Notes: generated from the letters alone by a model not told the origin. A DNA stretch of 44,282 bases from a virus (IMGVR_UViG_3300022707_002679:1-44282); one strand, 5' to 3'; numbered from the stretch's first letter, positions 1 to 8,026 are shown. Translations and numbers: made by a program.

Positions 1-89
1 CGTGAATTTTTGTTCGTTGTCTAAATATTTAGGCATACGCTCTCCAACCGGACTTGATTTTCATAGTATAGCAGAAAAACCTTGTTTTC

Positions 90-243
90 TAAAATAGCAA
101 TATAGATTTATAAAATAGCAACTAATTTGATGAAATAGCAATAGTGTTTATAAAATAGAAATATTATTTTCTCAAATGGCAATATATTTCTAAAATAGTA
201 ATTCTATTTCTAAAATAGAAATATTACTTTCTAAAAAAGAAAT
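90..243. repeat. Eight 12-bp direct repeats phased at about 20 bp
   Basis: Copies of TAAAATAGNAAT start at 90, 111, 131, 151, 172, 191, 211 and 232, so the step is 19-21 bp, about two helical turns. The best copies extend to an imperfect 17-bp palindrome, ATTTCTA-AAA-TAGAAAT. Identical helical phasing suggests cooperative binding of one regulator or initiator. Bases between copies are AT-rich and variable. Operators, iterons or a packaging site are all possible. Confidence 0.6.
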
Positions 244-285
244 AAAGTTAATATATTAATGTTTTGTATAGGTTTTTTATAGTAG

Positions 286-321
286 TTGTTAATATGATGT
301 TAACTAATTATGTGTTATAAT
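286..321 (+). promoter_or_regulatory. Possible sigma70-type promoter for the 372-989 genes
   Basis: A perfect TATAAT lies at 316-321, about 50 bp before the start codon at 372. The -35 element is poor: TATGAT at 293-298 gives a 17-bp spacer, while TTGTTA at 286-291 is too far away. GTTAA-type words recur around it (TTAATAT, GTTAAC), as they do near the divergent region at 25.5 kb. Only the -10 box is convincing. Confidence 0.35.
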
Positions 322-371
322 TAAGTATAAGGTCAAGTTGACCGGGCAACTCAAACCAAGGAGACGAGACT

Positions 372-677
372 ATGGAAGCATTTACATGCAAAAACTACCC
401 GATTAAGAAAGCCCCTAAAAAAATCACTTTATTGGGCGAGAGAGAAAAGCCCGAACCCGCAACCCATATTATAAACTTTCCGGGCGGTGCTATTGAAATA
501 AGTCGCACCAGTGAGGGTAATTATTGGGCGCATATAATCATAAGCGATAGTCCCCATCAATGCGGCCAACACGTTGGTGAAATAATAGACAGTAGAATAA
601 CATCCACGAACGGTGTGTGTTCAATACCAGACTATGAGGGTATAAAACAAATAGCTGTGCTTATCAAACCAGGCTAA
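372..677 (+). CDS. Hypothetical phage protein (101 aa)
   Basis: The family is not recognised. AAGGAG at 358-363 sits 8 nt before the ATG, so the start is well supported. The product is a soluble, mixed alpha/beta-looking protein with no signal peptide, membrane segment or obvious catalytic motif. It is the first of a short rightward pair facing the leftward head-gene operon, a position typical of accessory 'moron' genes. The repeats at 90-243 are probably its control region. Confidence 0.65.
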   Translation: MEAFTCKNYPIKKAPKKITLLGEREKPEPATHIINFPGGAIEISRTSEGNYWAHIIISDSPHQCGQHVGEIIDSRITSTNGVCSIPDYEGIKQIAVLIKPG

Positions 678-691
678 ACCGCTTAACAACA

Positions 692-707
692 ACCGGAAGG
701 CTCCGGT
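692..707 (+). terminator. Small GC-rich hairpin between 372 and 735 genes
   Basis: ACCGGA and TCCGGT (692-697, 702-707) form a 6-bp stem with an AGGC loop, followed by a pyrimidine-rich run. It could be a weak or partial terminator or an RNA-stabilising hairpin, since a second gene with its own AAGGAT site follows at once. There is no real U-tract. Confidence 0.3.
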
Positions 708-734
708 CTTCCCTCTTATATAAGGATTAATAAT

Positions 735-989
735 ATGAGTATATTCTATGCAACATTTATGCAACGACAAGCAACTAAAAATCATTACATAATGATAACG
801 GCAGATAACGAAAAGATTGCTCGTGACGCTATGTTTGAGCATTTTGGCAATAAATGGATGACAGTTTATGAAGAAGAGGGGTTCGGAAAGCAAATAATTG
901 ATTTTAAATTGTCTGAACTACTTCATATTCAGGTTATAGACCATGGTTGTGATGGCCACGAAAGTCTTGAATATAAGTTAGCGGGGTAA
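735..989 (+). CDS. Hypothetical small phage protein (84 aa)
   Basis: The ATG at 735 follows an AAGGAT site. The sequence pattern (a YITA/MITA strand, then ARDAMFEHFGNKW, then a YEEE segment) resembles a small cytoplasmic protein family common in tailed phages and of unknown function; this is recalled rather than searched. No membrane or metal-binding motif is seen. It is probably co-transcribed with the 372 gene. Confidence 0.6.
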   Translation: MSIFYATFMQRQATKNHYIMITADNEKIARDAMFEHFGNKWMTVYEEEGFGKQIIDFKLSELLHIQVIDHGCDGHESLEYKLAG

Positions 990-992
990 ATC

Positions 993-1115
993 ATGAATAA
1001 AGACAATTCAAAGAGGCTCGGTAATCGCTGGGTCTCTCACGGCCCTAGATTAATTATCCAATCCCTCAATAATAAACTGGCTGGAACATCGGCAGTTCAC
1101 AATATTAGAAGCTGA
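993..1115 (+). CDS. Possible 40-aa ORF or gene remnant
   Basis: An ATG 3 bp after the previous stop opens a 40-codon frame that runs 66 bp into the 3' end of the convergent MuF-type gene. No good Shine-Dalgarno is visible (only GGGGTAAATC). It may be a coupled microprotein, or the truncated start of a gene lost when the head operon was joined here. Confidence 0.25.
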   Translation: MNKDNSKRLGNRWVSHGPRLIIQSLNNKLAGTSAVHNIRS

Positions 1116-1937
1116 TGCCCCTAAGCTCGTATCACTCGGATGTAATAAGAACTCACTTTGCACAACAAAAGGCTCCCCCACTATACGGACTTGTCCATCG
1201 GCCGCCGCATGACTACTACGGGTCCGATCATCTAAAACAGCATCCCATTGCTTTCTTACATTAGGAGTTAGGTCTACACCACCAACAACAAGACCGCCGG
1301 CAACAATAGTGGCGGCCTCTATTTGTTTTGACCGCTCTGCAACCGCATTAACCTCGGTCATCGCAATCATTGCGGTTCGGTTTGTCTGTCTTATTCTAAC
1401 ATCGGCCACGACCTGATTTGCTATCTGTTCCTGCGTTAAAGTCCTGCCGGTTAATGCAGCACCTGCTATTCCGGCCCCGATAGCAGCGTCAAATTCTCTC
1501 TGTGTGGTATTCAGAATAATATCGGCCTGCTCCTCGGACCGGCGATTAATAAATTCATTTATGGCCGTATCGACCTGTCCGTTTAATAAAACTGCGGCTG
1601 CGGCGGCTGCTACAATATCATCGGCAGTACGCTCATCTTCTTCCTGTTTGATTAATAAACCTAGATCAAACTCTTTATCCACAATCCTTCTGAAACGTGT
1701 ACCGAATTGACGTGATACCTTACGATAATTCCTGCGCAGCAATCCTACGAGGTCTGTACGGAACTCTCCGAGATTTAGCTGGCTGCCGGTTGCAAGGAAT
1801 ACTGGTTTAAAAACACTACGGACATCATTGAAAAATCCGCGTAGATCACGAATCATCCCGATCTCTAATTTCATTTTTAAAGCTAAATCAACGGCGGCTT
1901 GGCGTCTGCGTTCGGTTTCAGTTGTTGCTAAGACCAT
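1050..1937 (-). CDS. Phage head morphogenesis protein, MuF / SPP1 gp7 type
   Basis: This is a minor head protein, thought to associate with the portal and help head assembly or DNA ejection. The C-terminal third shows the MuF signature: a W-x-A-V-L-D-D-R-T-R-x-S-H block, a hydrophobic LLHPSD segment and a terminal NCRC cysteine motif. The 295-aa length suits a MuF domain without a fused toxin. The N-terminus is helical and charged. Its ATG overlaps the portal stop by 20 bp, and portal-then-MuF order is standard. It is the last leftward head gene in the window. Confidence 0.85.
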   Translation of the reverse strand: MVLATTETERRRQAAVDLALKMKLEIGMIRDLRGFFNDVRSVFKPVFLATGSQLNLGEFRTDLVGLLRRNYRKVSRQFGTRFRRIVDKEFDLGLLIKQEEDERTADDIVAAAAAAVLLNGQVDTAINEFINRRSEEQADIILNTTQREFDAAIGAGIAGAALTGRTLTQEQIANQVVADVRIRQTNRTAMIAMTEVNAVAERSKQIEAATIVAGGLVVGGVDLTPNVRKQWDAVLDDRTRSSHAAADGQVRIVGEPFVVQSEFLLHPSDTSLGASASNIVNCRCSSQFIIEGLDN

Positions 1938-3345
1938 ATTTTTTTGCCATCTCTTCTATTTGATTATCTGAATAGACACGTTCACCGTCATTATCTTTTT
2001 TCGCAGACAACAATCGTACAAAAACTCGATGTTGCTTGGCTACATCCTCTGGACTTTGGTCCGATGTATCAAGATCATCACCCAGCGGGATAACATTGAG
2101 TGGAATAAATACAGTATCTCCATTTTCGATTTCACCCTTACCCAACACGGCGCGGAGCTCATTTATTGTAAGTGCCCCGATTTTAGAAAGATTTTCCGTG
2201 GTTTTAACAAACCGTTGTGCCAATGCCGGGATATCCTGCTCGACAAATGAAAGACGGAATCGGTTAGTATCAATACCAAACCGCGGAAACAGGAACTGTG
2301 TTAAATCAGCTTGTAGCCTTTTATATAATGGTAGTACAGCATTGTCATACAGGATAAGCCGTGCGGAATCCAGATTGGCCAGCGTCATTTTTTCAGGTGT
2401 AACCAAAGGTAGCGGGATACGTAGCGTGTTGAAAATACTAGCCCTGACATCTTTTTTCAGATTCAGGAAGTCCATGTCGCGCAAAGATTCAGTTATATTA
2501 TTCCACTTAGCACCCCCTTCGGCAATCATAGGTCTGCCTGCATTCTCGGATCCTTGAAAATGATTTTCTAATTCTTCTTGCAATCTAGAATACTGGTCGT
2601 CATTAAGAACCTGCTCTACACTTAAAACACCCTTAACGGTTGCACCATTTTTTAATAACGCAAGGTTATGAATAGAGCTTTCATTATATTGCTCGATTTC
2701 ATGAAATATCGGCATAAGCTTAGACAGCCCGAAAAAATGATTGTGATTCTGATTCGGGTTAAATGTTCTGGAATGCCATAATTCCTTATCATCGCCGTTG
2801 ATAAAGCGGAACTTGCGCTTTTCTTCTATACGGTTAAATAGAGCCTGTCCTGAAGTAACATTTACGGTATATCGCTGCACAAAGCCGTCATTCTTATTGC
2901 CATCGGCCTGTACCCTGGCCGGAGATATATTAGAAAGTTCGAGCGGTGGTCTTGTAATGCTGCCGGTACCCACTAACAAGTTATTTCCGGTAATAAGGAA
3001 ATACGAAGCCATTTCTTGCAAGAACTCCGGTCCAGACAACTGAGGATTAGGCATGTTTAAAAGATCGAGGACTTTACTTTCCTTGACCGGTTTTTCTTCA
3101 ACTCTATCCCAGATGATAGGCTGGATCGCTGCAATTTCTTCTGTGATAATATCAATGGCATTAAATAACGGGGCAGTGGTTTTAAAGAACTGTAATGCCG
3201 TGTGTGCCGCCAAATCATGATGCTGATGACGGATAAGATGATGTAAAATAGAATCACCATGCAAACCATGAAAGGCAAAACTTTTTTCTTGAACGGGATA
3301 GCGAATACGTGGCGCGACATCAAAAGAGCTTCTTATTTCATACAT
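1918..3345 (-). CDS. Portal protein, HK97/phage_portal family
   Basis: The portal forms the dodecameric ring at the capsid vertex through which DNA is pumped. The protein (475 aa) has the family's typical N-terminal region, the LLNMPNPQLSGPEF segment ahead of the clip/stem, the FLITGNNLLVG strand, and a C-terminal QRFVKTTENLSKIGALTINELRAVLG helix-turn region. The ATG at 3345 overlaps the terminase stop as TGATG; a TTG one codon earlier is less likely. Its place between large terminase and the MuF-type protein confirms the call. Confidence 0.9.
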   Translation of the reverse strand: MYEIRSSFDVAPRIRYPVQEKSFAFHGLHGDSILHHLIRHQHHDLAAHTALQFFKTTAPLFNAIDIITEEIAAIQPIIWDRVEEKPVKESKVLDLLNMPNPQLSGPEFLQEMASYFLITGNNLLVGTGSITRPPLELSNISPARVQADGNKNDGFVQRYTVNVTSGQALFNRIEEKRKFRFINGDDKELWHSRTFNPNQNHNHFFGLSKLMPIFHEIEQYNESSIHNLALLKNGATVKGVLSVEQVLNDDQYSRLQEELENHFQGSENAGRPMIAEGGAKWNNITESLRDMDFLNLKKDVRASIFNTLRIPLPLVTPEKMTLANLDSARLILYDNAVLPLYKRLQADLTQFLFPRFGIDTNRFRLSFVEQDIPALAQRFVKTTENLSKIGALTINELRAVLGKGEIENGDTVFIPLNVIPLGDDLDTSDQSPEDVAKQHRVFVRLLSAKKDNDGERVYSDNQIEEMAKKYGLSNN

Positions 3346-4598
3346 CAAGTAATCCTCAAAACAATAGAATTAGTATCCGCCAATTCTGTCAAGCCCCATA
3401 CAAGAGCATCAACCCTGTCCGGCGAGCCTATCATATTCTCAGGTACGAATTGACACATTTGATCTTCCAGAATTTTAAACTCCTTTATATGCCGTACAAG
3501 GCCGCGTTCATACAGCCCTGATATTGGTTCCGCCCTGATAAATTTACCACGCGAAGCACGTACTGCTTTAAACTTTACAGTATTATCCTCGAACTTTATA
3601 GACCGTTCAACCAGATCGCCACCATTATTGACCTCACCTATAATATAATCAGCTTTTAGATCATCATACAAGTTAACTGCAATTTTAGCCCACTCATCAG
3701 CACGATGTTGTCCCGAATAGTCGGCCAGTATTAAATATGTAGCATCTTTTCTTTTGCCGACAACAATAATGCCAGTCTCATCACTATTCTTATTTGCGGT
3801 TACTGCGGGATCAATAGCAACAATTAATTTTTGACATTCGTTGATTGCTTCTTTGGTTTCCATGAAATCATATTTGATAATCTCACGGTTCCATAAAGCA
3901 CCTTCATATGCATCCAAGAACTTACCTTCAAGAAAACGCTGACGCTGACGGGTTGGAAGTGATTCCAGCATTTCAATATAATCCGGATCAAGATTGACCA
4001 GATTATCAATTGGGTTCATGAGAAGACGTTGATATGCATGCGGATTTCTAATTTTTTCTCCAGATATAGGATCTATGTGTTCTACAAAAACCTTGTGTAT
4101 CCAATGGGTTATGGGTGGTGGGTTACAATCTACATAAGCTTTTGGTTTTAAAATGGTTTTCTGAGAAAGCCTGGTTAATGCAGTTGTAAAAGGATCGTAC
4201 CCTATTTGTGAAGCTTCATTAAAATACATGGTGGCGAATTCTGTTCCGAGTATTTTCTCTACGCGCTCTTTGTCATCAAGCCCGCCGATCCATATTTCTG
4301 ATCCATTAGCGAACTCAATAAAAAAGTCCGATTTATTCCAATTTACTGTTGCGTCCGGAAAACATATGTCCATTACCTTTGGTAAGGTATCCATCCAGAT
4401 AGATGTTTTAACATGGTTAAAAGCATGACGAAGAATGACATGTCTGGAGCCGGCGGCTTTGGCTGCCCTCAAACATAAAGCCCGACAATACAAAAATGTT
4501 TTACCGGATCGTGATCCGCCGTACAGAAGTGAAAACCGCTTGTCATTAGTAAGCAGGACAGTGGCTTCTAGCTGTTTGTCGGTGGGTCTATATGTCAC
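3345..4598 (-). CDS. terL: Terminase large subunit
   Basis: The ATP-driven packaging motor with headful or site-specific nuclease activity. Walker A is GGSRSGKT at residues 27-34. A Walker-B-like strand, ATMYFNEAS, follows the IWIGGLDDKERVEKILG segment typical of PBSX-type terminases. The C-terminal half carries the RNase H-like nuclease strand LIVAIDPAV and a later DALVWG motif with acidic residues. At 417 aa it is of normal length. The start is GTG at 4598, overlapping the small-subunit stop by 11 bp. Confidence 0.92.
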   Translation of the reverse strand: MTYRPTDKQLEATVLLTNDKRFSLLYGGSRSGKTFLYCRALCLRAAKAAGSRHVILRHAFNHVKTSIWMDTLPKVMDICFPDATVNWNKSDFFIEFANGSEIWIGGLDDKERVEKILGTEFATMYFNEASQIGYDPFTTALTRLSQKTILKPKAYVDCNPPPITHWIHKVFVEHIDPISGEKIRNPHAYQRLLMNPIDNLVNLDPDYIEMLESLPTRQRQRFLEGKFLDAYEGALWNREIIKYDFMETKEAINECQKLIVAIDPAVTANKNSDETGIIVVGKRKDATYLILADYSGQHRADEWAKIAVNLYDDLKADYIIGEVNNGGDLVERSIKFEDNTVKFKAVRASRGKFIRAEPISGLYERGLVRHIKEFKILEDQMCQFVPENMIGSPDRVDALVWGLTELADTNSIVLRIT

Positions 4599-4977
4599 GT
4601 TCTATTTCAAGGATGGGCATTATGATATCTTTATCATTTGTGGTGTGATCGTGTTTGTCTTTCCAACCAAGCCTATTAGCCATATTAAACTTCCATGAAG
4701 ATGCATTAAAGTTCTTTATTTTTCCTATAGTTCCGGTCATTCCGATCTTCTCCCAGAGGAACCCTCCTTCACGTTTTGCCTGAGTCACTCTGTCGGACGG
4801 GAAGTCAATAGGATATTCCTTCATATAATACTCAACCGTTTTCCAATCAGCATCGGGAAAAGTGCTCTGGGAATAACCAGCACTTAAGTGCTTACAAACA
4901 GCATCACAAGCAGCTTTACGCTCTTTTGCGGTTTTCCACTTTTTGTTGTTTATGTTTCCTTCTGGTGCTCCCGCCAT
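4588..4977 (-). CDS. terS: Terminase small subunit
   Basis: The DNA-recognition subunit of the packaging motor. The start chosen at 4977 (MAGAPEGN...) has a strong AGGAGAGGAAT site; the open frame extends 16 codons upstream without one. At 129 aa, with a charged N-terminus, helical DNA-binding region and C-terminal oligomerisation segment, it fits the class. Assignment rests mainly on position, directly upstream of and overlapping terL, since small terminases are poorly conserved. Confidence 0.75.
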   Translation of the reverse strand: MAGAPEGNINNKKWKTAKERKAACDAVCKHLSAGYSQSTFPDADWKTVEYYMKEYPIDFPSDRVTQAKREGGFLWEKIGMTGTIGKIKNFNASSWKFNMANRLGWKDKHDHTTNDKDIIMPILEIERDI

Positions 4978-5050
4978 ATTCCTCTCCTGTAGCTTCCAGT
5001 GTAACAGATTATTACAAAAACCCACACAACGAGCTTAAACTACAATCTGG

Positions 5051-5194
5051 TTATCTGGTTACAAGATTAATCGCATCTTCTTTGGTATCGAAGCCATGGC
5101 CAAAATTTGTATGCTCCCATCCTGTCACAGGACTGTATGCGATCCATTTTGTTTTCGTACCAAAATATCTTTGCTTAGTTTTTAATTGAATCAT
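5051..5194 (-). CDS. Hypothetical small protein (47 aa)
   Basis: The ATG at 5194 overlaps the methyltransferase stop as ATGA, so translation is probably coupled. The product is small and basic-aromatic: a YFGTKTKWIAYSP strand, then GWEHTNFGHGFDTKEDAI ending in a helix, as in small dsDNA-phage beta-alpha proteins. Function unknown. It fills the gap before terS, and coupling on one side supports it as real. Confidence 0.6.
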   Translation of the reverse strand: MIQLKTKQRYFGTKTKWIAYSPVTGWEHTNFGHGFDTKEDAINLVTR

Positions 5195-6375
5195 CCTGTA
5201 GCCTTTCGTTTAATTGGTTTTTCATTTTCCAAAACAGCCTTCTTACCTGTGTAATTTTCCCAACGTTTTATAATAACTGAAACATAACATGGATCTAATT
5301 CCATCATATAACATATTCGTTTTGTTTTTTCACAGGCGATTAGGGTTGAGCCGGAGCCGCCGAAGAGGTCAATAAAAGACTTAGGGTGTGTTTTGGAATG
5401 CCTATCTGCGTACTCTATACACCATTCAAGTATTTCTATTGGTTTTTGTGTGGCGTGATGTTTTTCTTCTTTATTGGCCTTAGCTCTTGAATATTCTTTT
5501 ATGCGCATAGCATTATCAAATGATGTCCAAGCCATTTCTCCATCAGCTAGAGAGAACCCCCTTTGCCCTTTGTCCCATACTAACCATCCCATAGTAGGGG
5601 GCAAACTATCAGTAAAATAATTTCCTCCCCATATTATTTGATTGGGAGCCAAAGATTGTAGATATTCAAAGAATTCCTTACTTGGTCTTTCCTCGTCCCA
5701 TCCTCCTTTATGTTGCGTCCATCCGTGTTTCTCTTGCCCTAATGCCATAGAGCCACCATAACCAATCCCATAAGGCGGATCAGTAAAAACCATATCAGCC
5801 TTATTACCATCCATCAGTAACGCCACCGTACCGGCATCCGTGCTATCTCCGCACATCAACCTGTGATCACCAAGCAACCAAACATCGCCCAGCTTACTAA
5901 CAGGATCCTCCGGCACATCAGGCACCTCATCCTCATCGGTTAGTCCTTCTGTTTCTTCAAACAACAACGCCTCCAACTCATCATCATCAAACCCGGTAAG
6001 GGATAAATCAAAATCAACATCATCCAGAAACGAGAGTTCATTGGCCAGTATCTCCATATCGAAACCACTATTCATGGTCAGCTTGTTATGCGCGATGATG
6101 TATGCTTTACGTTGATATTCAGTCAGATGTCCCAGCTTGATAATGGGTGTGGTTTTGATACCAAGCTTTTGTAACGCAAGCAGCCTGCCATGGCCCTCAA
6201 TGATTGTGTAATCATCATCGACCGCAATCGGATCGCACATGCTAAATTCTTTTATACTGGCCGCTATCTGATCTATTTGTTCCTGGGGATGTTCTTTAGC
6301 GTTGTTGGAATATGGGATTAGTTTCTTTGTATCCACGTACTCAATGGATAATTCAGTCTTTTTGGATTTAGTCAT
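5191..6375 (-). CDS. ParB-like domain / DNA N4 or N6 methyltransferase fusion
   Basis: A two-domain DNA modification enzyme (394 aa). Residues about 10-110 form a ParB/sulfiredoxin-like N-terminal domain (LIPYSNNAKEHP, then TIIEGHGRLLALQKLG). The remainder is a SAM-dependent amino-methyltransferase: catalytic DPPYGIGYGG near residue 200, and FGGSGSTLIACE with the acidic MMELDP near the C-terminus. DPPY preceding the SAM-binding motif is the beta-class order. Such fusions are common next to terminase genes in alphaproteobacterial phages and prophages; they probably protect phage DNA from host nucleases or adjust packaging or transcription. The start overlaps the upstream gene by ATGA. Confidence 0.88.
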   Translation of the reverse strand: MTKSKKTELSIEYVDTKKLIPYSNNAKEHPQEQIDQIAASIKEFSMCDPIAVDDDYTIIEGHGRLLALQKLGIKTTPIIKLGHLTEYQRKAYIIAHNKLTMNSGFDMEILANELSFLDDVDFDLSLTGFDDDELEALLFEETEGLTDEDEVPDVPEDPVSKLGDVWLLGDHRLMCGDSTDAGTVALLMDGNKADMVFTDPPYGIGYGGSMALGQEKHGWTQHKGGWDEERPSKEFFEYLQSLAPNQIIWGGNYFTDSLPPTMGWLVWDKGQRGFSLADGEMAWTSFDNAMRIKEYSRAKANKEEKHHATQKPIEILEWCIEYADRHSKTHPKSFIDLFGGSGSTLIACEKTKRICYMMELDPCYVSVIIKRWENYTGKKAVLENEKPIKRKATG

Positions 6376-6518
6376 TTCTTTGTCTTCTCGTAATTATAAA
6401 TCTCTCGCCATGTAAACAACCCCATTCTTGCATAAAACGGGTAATAATCTATTATATAATCTTTTAATGTGCCGAATTTACACGCATTCGGCCCCCATCT
6501 TAAAATTTCATCCATCAT
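6372..6518 (-). CDS. Hypothetical small protein (48 aa)
   Basis: The open frame begins upstream at 6608, but the ATG at 6518 follows AGAGGTGGA and overlaps the preceding stop as AATGATG, making it the likely start. It encodes a short aromatic-rich helical protein (DYIIDYYPFYARMGLFTW). Its stop overlaps the ATG of the ParB-methyltransferase, so it may serve in translational coupling as well as coding for a protein of unknown function. Confidence 0.55.
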   Translation of the reverse strand: MMDEILRWGPNACKFGTLKDYIIDYYPFYARMGLFTWREIYNYEKTKK

Positions 6519-7045
6519 TCCACCTCTACTTTCGGGGCTGTTGGGAGGGTAAACACACCAACCGTTGCAAAATTGCATGGTCTCCAAGTATGCCTGCAAC
6601 ACTGGCATTCATGAGTTTTATGCGGTCTTTCTTTCCATTCATCTTCATCTACATGAACCGTATTACATTCAGGGCAGTTAATCACAATTGGAATAGGTTT
6701 ATCCCGCCATTCATCAACAGTTTTTGTTAGGTGGCCTTGTTGGGATAGGTGGTCAAGACATTCATTCCATCCGTAGCACCTGTCCCTTTCCTGTCTCATA
6801 CCATTAGGGTAATTAGGAAGAGTTTTCAGTTTTGCTGCCTCTTCTGCGTTTTTTGGCTTTCCCCAACAATTATAAAAGAAATCTTTGTGCAAAGCCTCCA
6901 CATCAACACATGGCTGTTGTAAGTCTTTAACATACTTTTGGTGGGGAATATCAGCATATAACTCTTTATATACCTCCAAGGTACTCATTCTAAGGCCACC
7001 CGACCATGCAATTATTACTTTATCCGGGAAATCGTTATTATCCAT
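6515..7045 (-). CDS. Zinc-ribbon phage protein (176 aa)
   Basis: The C-terminal third has a clear zinc-binding pattern: CPEC, then HKTHECQCC and HTWRPCNFATVGV. Family members end in this H-x(2)-H-x-C-x2-C-x3-WRP-x(5)-TVGV block and are found in many phages without assigned function. The N-terminal 120 residues, beginning VIIAWSGGLRMSTLEVYK, are not recognised; several cysteines (CYGWNEC) could bind a second metal. Tightly packed with neighbours (8-bp overlap upstream). Confidence 0.7.
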   Translation of the reverse strand: MDNNDFPDKVIIAWSGGLRMSTLEVYKELYADIPHQKYVKDLQQPCVDVEALHKDFFYNCWGKPKNAEEAAKLKTLPNYPNGMRQERDRCYGWNECLDHLSQQGHLTKTVDEWRDKPIPIVINCPECNTVHVDEDEWKERPHKTHECQCCRHTWRPCNFATVGVFTLPTAPKVEVE

Positions 7046-7355
7046 TGGGAGTAACCTCCTTTATTTTAGCTATTGGTGAGCCACCCCATCCTGCTTGATA
7101 CATTATAAATTCTAAATGCCCCGTTGGGGTTGAAACATCTATACCGAAAGACCACTTACCGTAAAGGCTGCTCTCTTCGCTTCTCTCTTTCGGGTCTAGT
7201 TTTGGTGGGTAAAATATCTTAATCTTTGCTTTTATGCCGTTTAAATCTATTTCTTGCTCATGTAGTTGTGCAAATATAGCTTTGATTGCTGTCTCTACAC
7301 CACGCTCTTGTATGCGCTTTGTGTGGTCAAAATCTACTTCGTTATTCTCCATCAT
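7038..7355 (-). CDS. Hypothetical protein (105 aa)
   Basis: A GAGGAAAA site precedes ATGATG at 7355/7352; either codon could start. The protein begins with a charged helix and continues with a predominantly beta region rich in aromatic residues (YGKWSFGIDVSTPTGHLEF). No known domain is recognised. It overlaps the zinc-ribbon gene by 8 bp and is part of the same leftward small-gene operon. Confidence 0.6.
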   Translation of the reverse strand: MMENNEVDFDHTKRIQERGVETAIKAIFAQLHEQEIDLNGIKAKIKIFYPPKLDPKERSEESSLYGKWSFGIDVSTPTGHLEFIMYQAGWGGSPIAKIKEVTPNG

Positions 7356-7572
7356 TTTTCCTCGCTGTTATGGATTGTAGGAGTTTTACCATTTGATTTC
7401 TCCACATACCATCAAGTCCTTTTGTGTTACGCTTTGGCACAGCTTCGTATATATCCGATATGTCTTGCAAACCGTCTGTGAATAATTTTCTCTGTGAACT
7501 CCTTTCATACGTTATCAAAGCACCTTCTTTCAAAGCCGCCTCAATCCGTTCCAAACTATTCTCTATCGGCAT
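7342..7572 (-). CDS. Hypothetical helical protein (76 aa)
   Basis: The longest open frame starts at 7761, but that would overlap the GcrA-like gene by over 110 bp. An ATG at 7572 (MPIENSLERIEAALKEG) has a GGGGGCGAG site, and overlaps the stop of the mini-ORF upstream as TAATG. The N-terminal amphipathic helix is like that of many small phage proteins with an 'S-L-x-R-I-x-x-A-L' start. Function unknown. Confidence 0.55.
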   Translation of the reverse strand: MPIENSLERIEAALKEGALITYERSSQRKLFTDGLQDISDIYEAVPKRNTKGLDGMWRNQMVKLLQSITARKNDGE

Positions 7573-7649
7573 TATCTCGCCCCCATTAATAAATATAAAC
7601 TCACTATTGCCAAACCACTGGCGAATATTAGGAATTGTGGTGGTGTCAT
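7572..7649 (-). CDS. Coupled 25-aa membrane microprotein candidate
   Basis: An ATG at 7649 overlaps the stop of the GcrA-like gene (ATGA), and the frame ends in TAA that shares its last A with the next ATG (TAATG at 7572). The 25 residues contain one hydrophobic stretch, FLIFASGLAIVSLYLLMG, long enough to span a membrane. Exact coupling at both ends supports translation, but the frame also lies wholly inside the longest alternative form of the next gene. Confidence 0.4.
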   Translation of the reverse strand: MTPPQFLIFASGLAIVSLYLLMGAR

Positions 7650-8026
7650 CGAAACGCCACCTCTCTATGTTGTTTACAATATGCTCCATGCTTGGTTCGT
7701 GTTGCCCCACAGAAACCAAAATCAATGCAGTTTGGATCACCAACGGGCCAACGGCATTCATCGGTCCTTAAATCAATCATATGCACCAATTCGTTTGGAT
7801 CGAATGTTTCACGTGGTCCTTTGTGCCGCTGTGCCCTGATACCAGGATTTTTATTATTGTATGGATGCTCACCGAGTTTTAAACGATGTGCTTTACCGAT
7901 TATAGCATTACGCGAGATACGCATTTCATTTGCGATCTCGGCAACCGATGTGCCAGTTACCCAATATTGTTTAAGTTGGTCTACGGTTTCAGGACGCCAC
8001 GTTTTTAACTTTATCCTCGTTGCCAC
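7646..8026 (-). CDS. GcrA-family cell-cycle regulator homologue
   Basis: GcrA is an alphaproteobacterial sigma70 cofactor that binds promoters, often at methylated GANTC sites. Both halves of the family pattern are present. The N-terminal helix-turn-helix reads AEIANEMRISRNAIIGKAHR; the C-terminus has the zinc-like CRWPVGDP, FCG and YCKQH residues with a final VAFR. The GTG at 8026 is preferred: AAGGAG lies 6 nt upstream, and the protein then begins just before WRPETVDQLKQYW as family members do. It is 126 aa, shorter than the roughly 170 of host GcrA. It could redirect host RNA polymerase to methylated phage promoters. Confidence 0.88.
   Translation of the reverse strand: MATRIKLKTWRPETVDQLKQYWVTGTSVAEIANEMRISRNAIIGKAHRLKLGEHPYNNKNPGIRAQRHKGPRETFDPNELVHMIDLRTDECRWPVGDPNCIDFGFCGATRTKHGAYCKQHREVAFR

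Larger units (their letters stand above)
1..371. other. AT-rich non-coding control region at left edge
   Basis: No credible gene is seen here. The stretch is strongly AT-rich, holds the tandem dyad-like repeats described separately (90-243), and ends with a promoter-like TATAAT and the AAGGAG ribosome binding site of the gene starting at 372. It is probably the regulatory region of the short rightward gene pair; a role in packaging or replication cannot be excluded. Confidence 0.6.

Noticed and set aside
1-371. TAAAATAG repeats as another TIGR-type array
   Set aside because: There is only one motif, spacing varies between 19 and 21 bp, spacers are AT-rich, and no Tas gene is near; operator-like dyads fit better.
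2036-2557. Rightward 173-aa ORF within the portal gene
   Set aside because: It is antisense to a clearly recognisable portal protein and has no conserved motif; a shadow of that gene.
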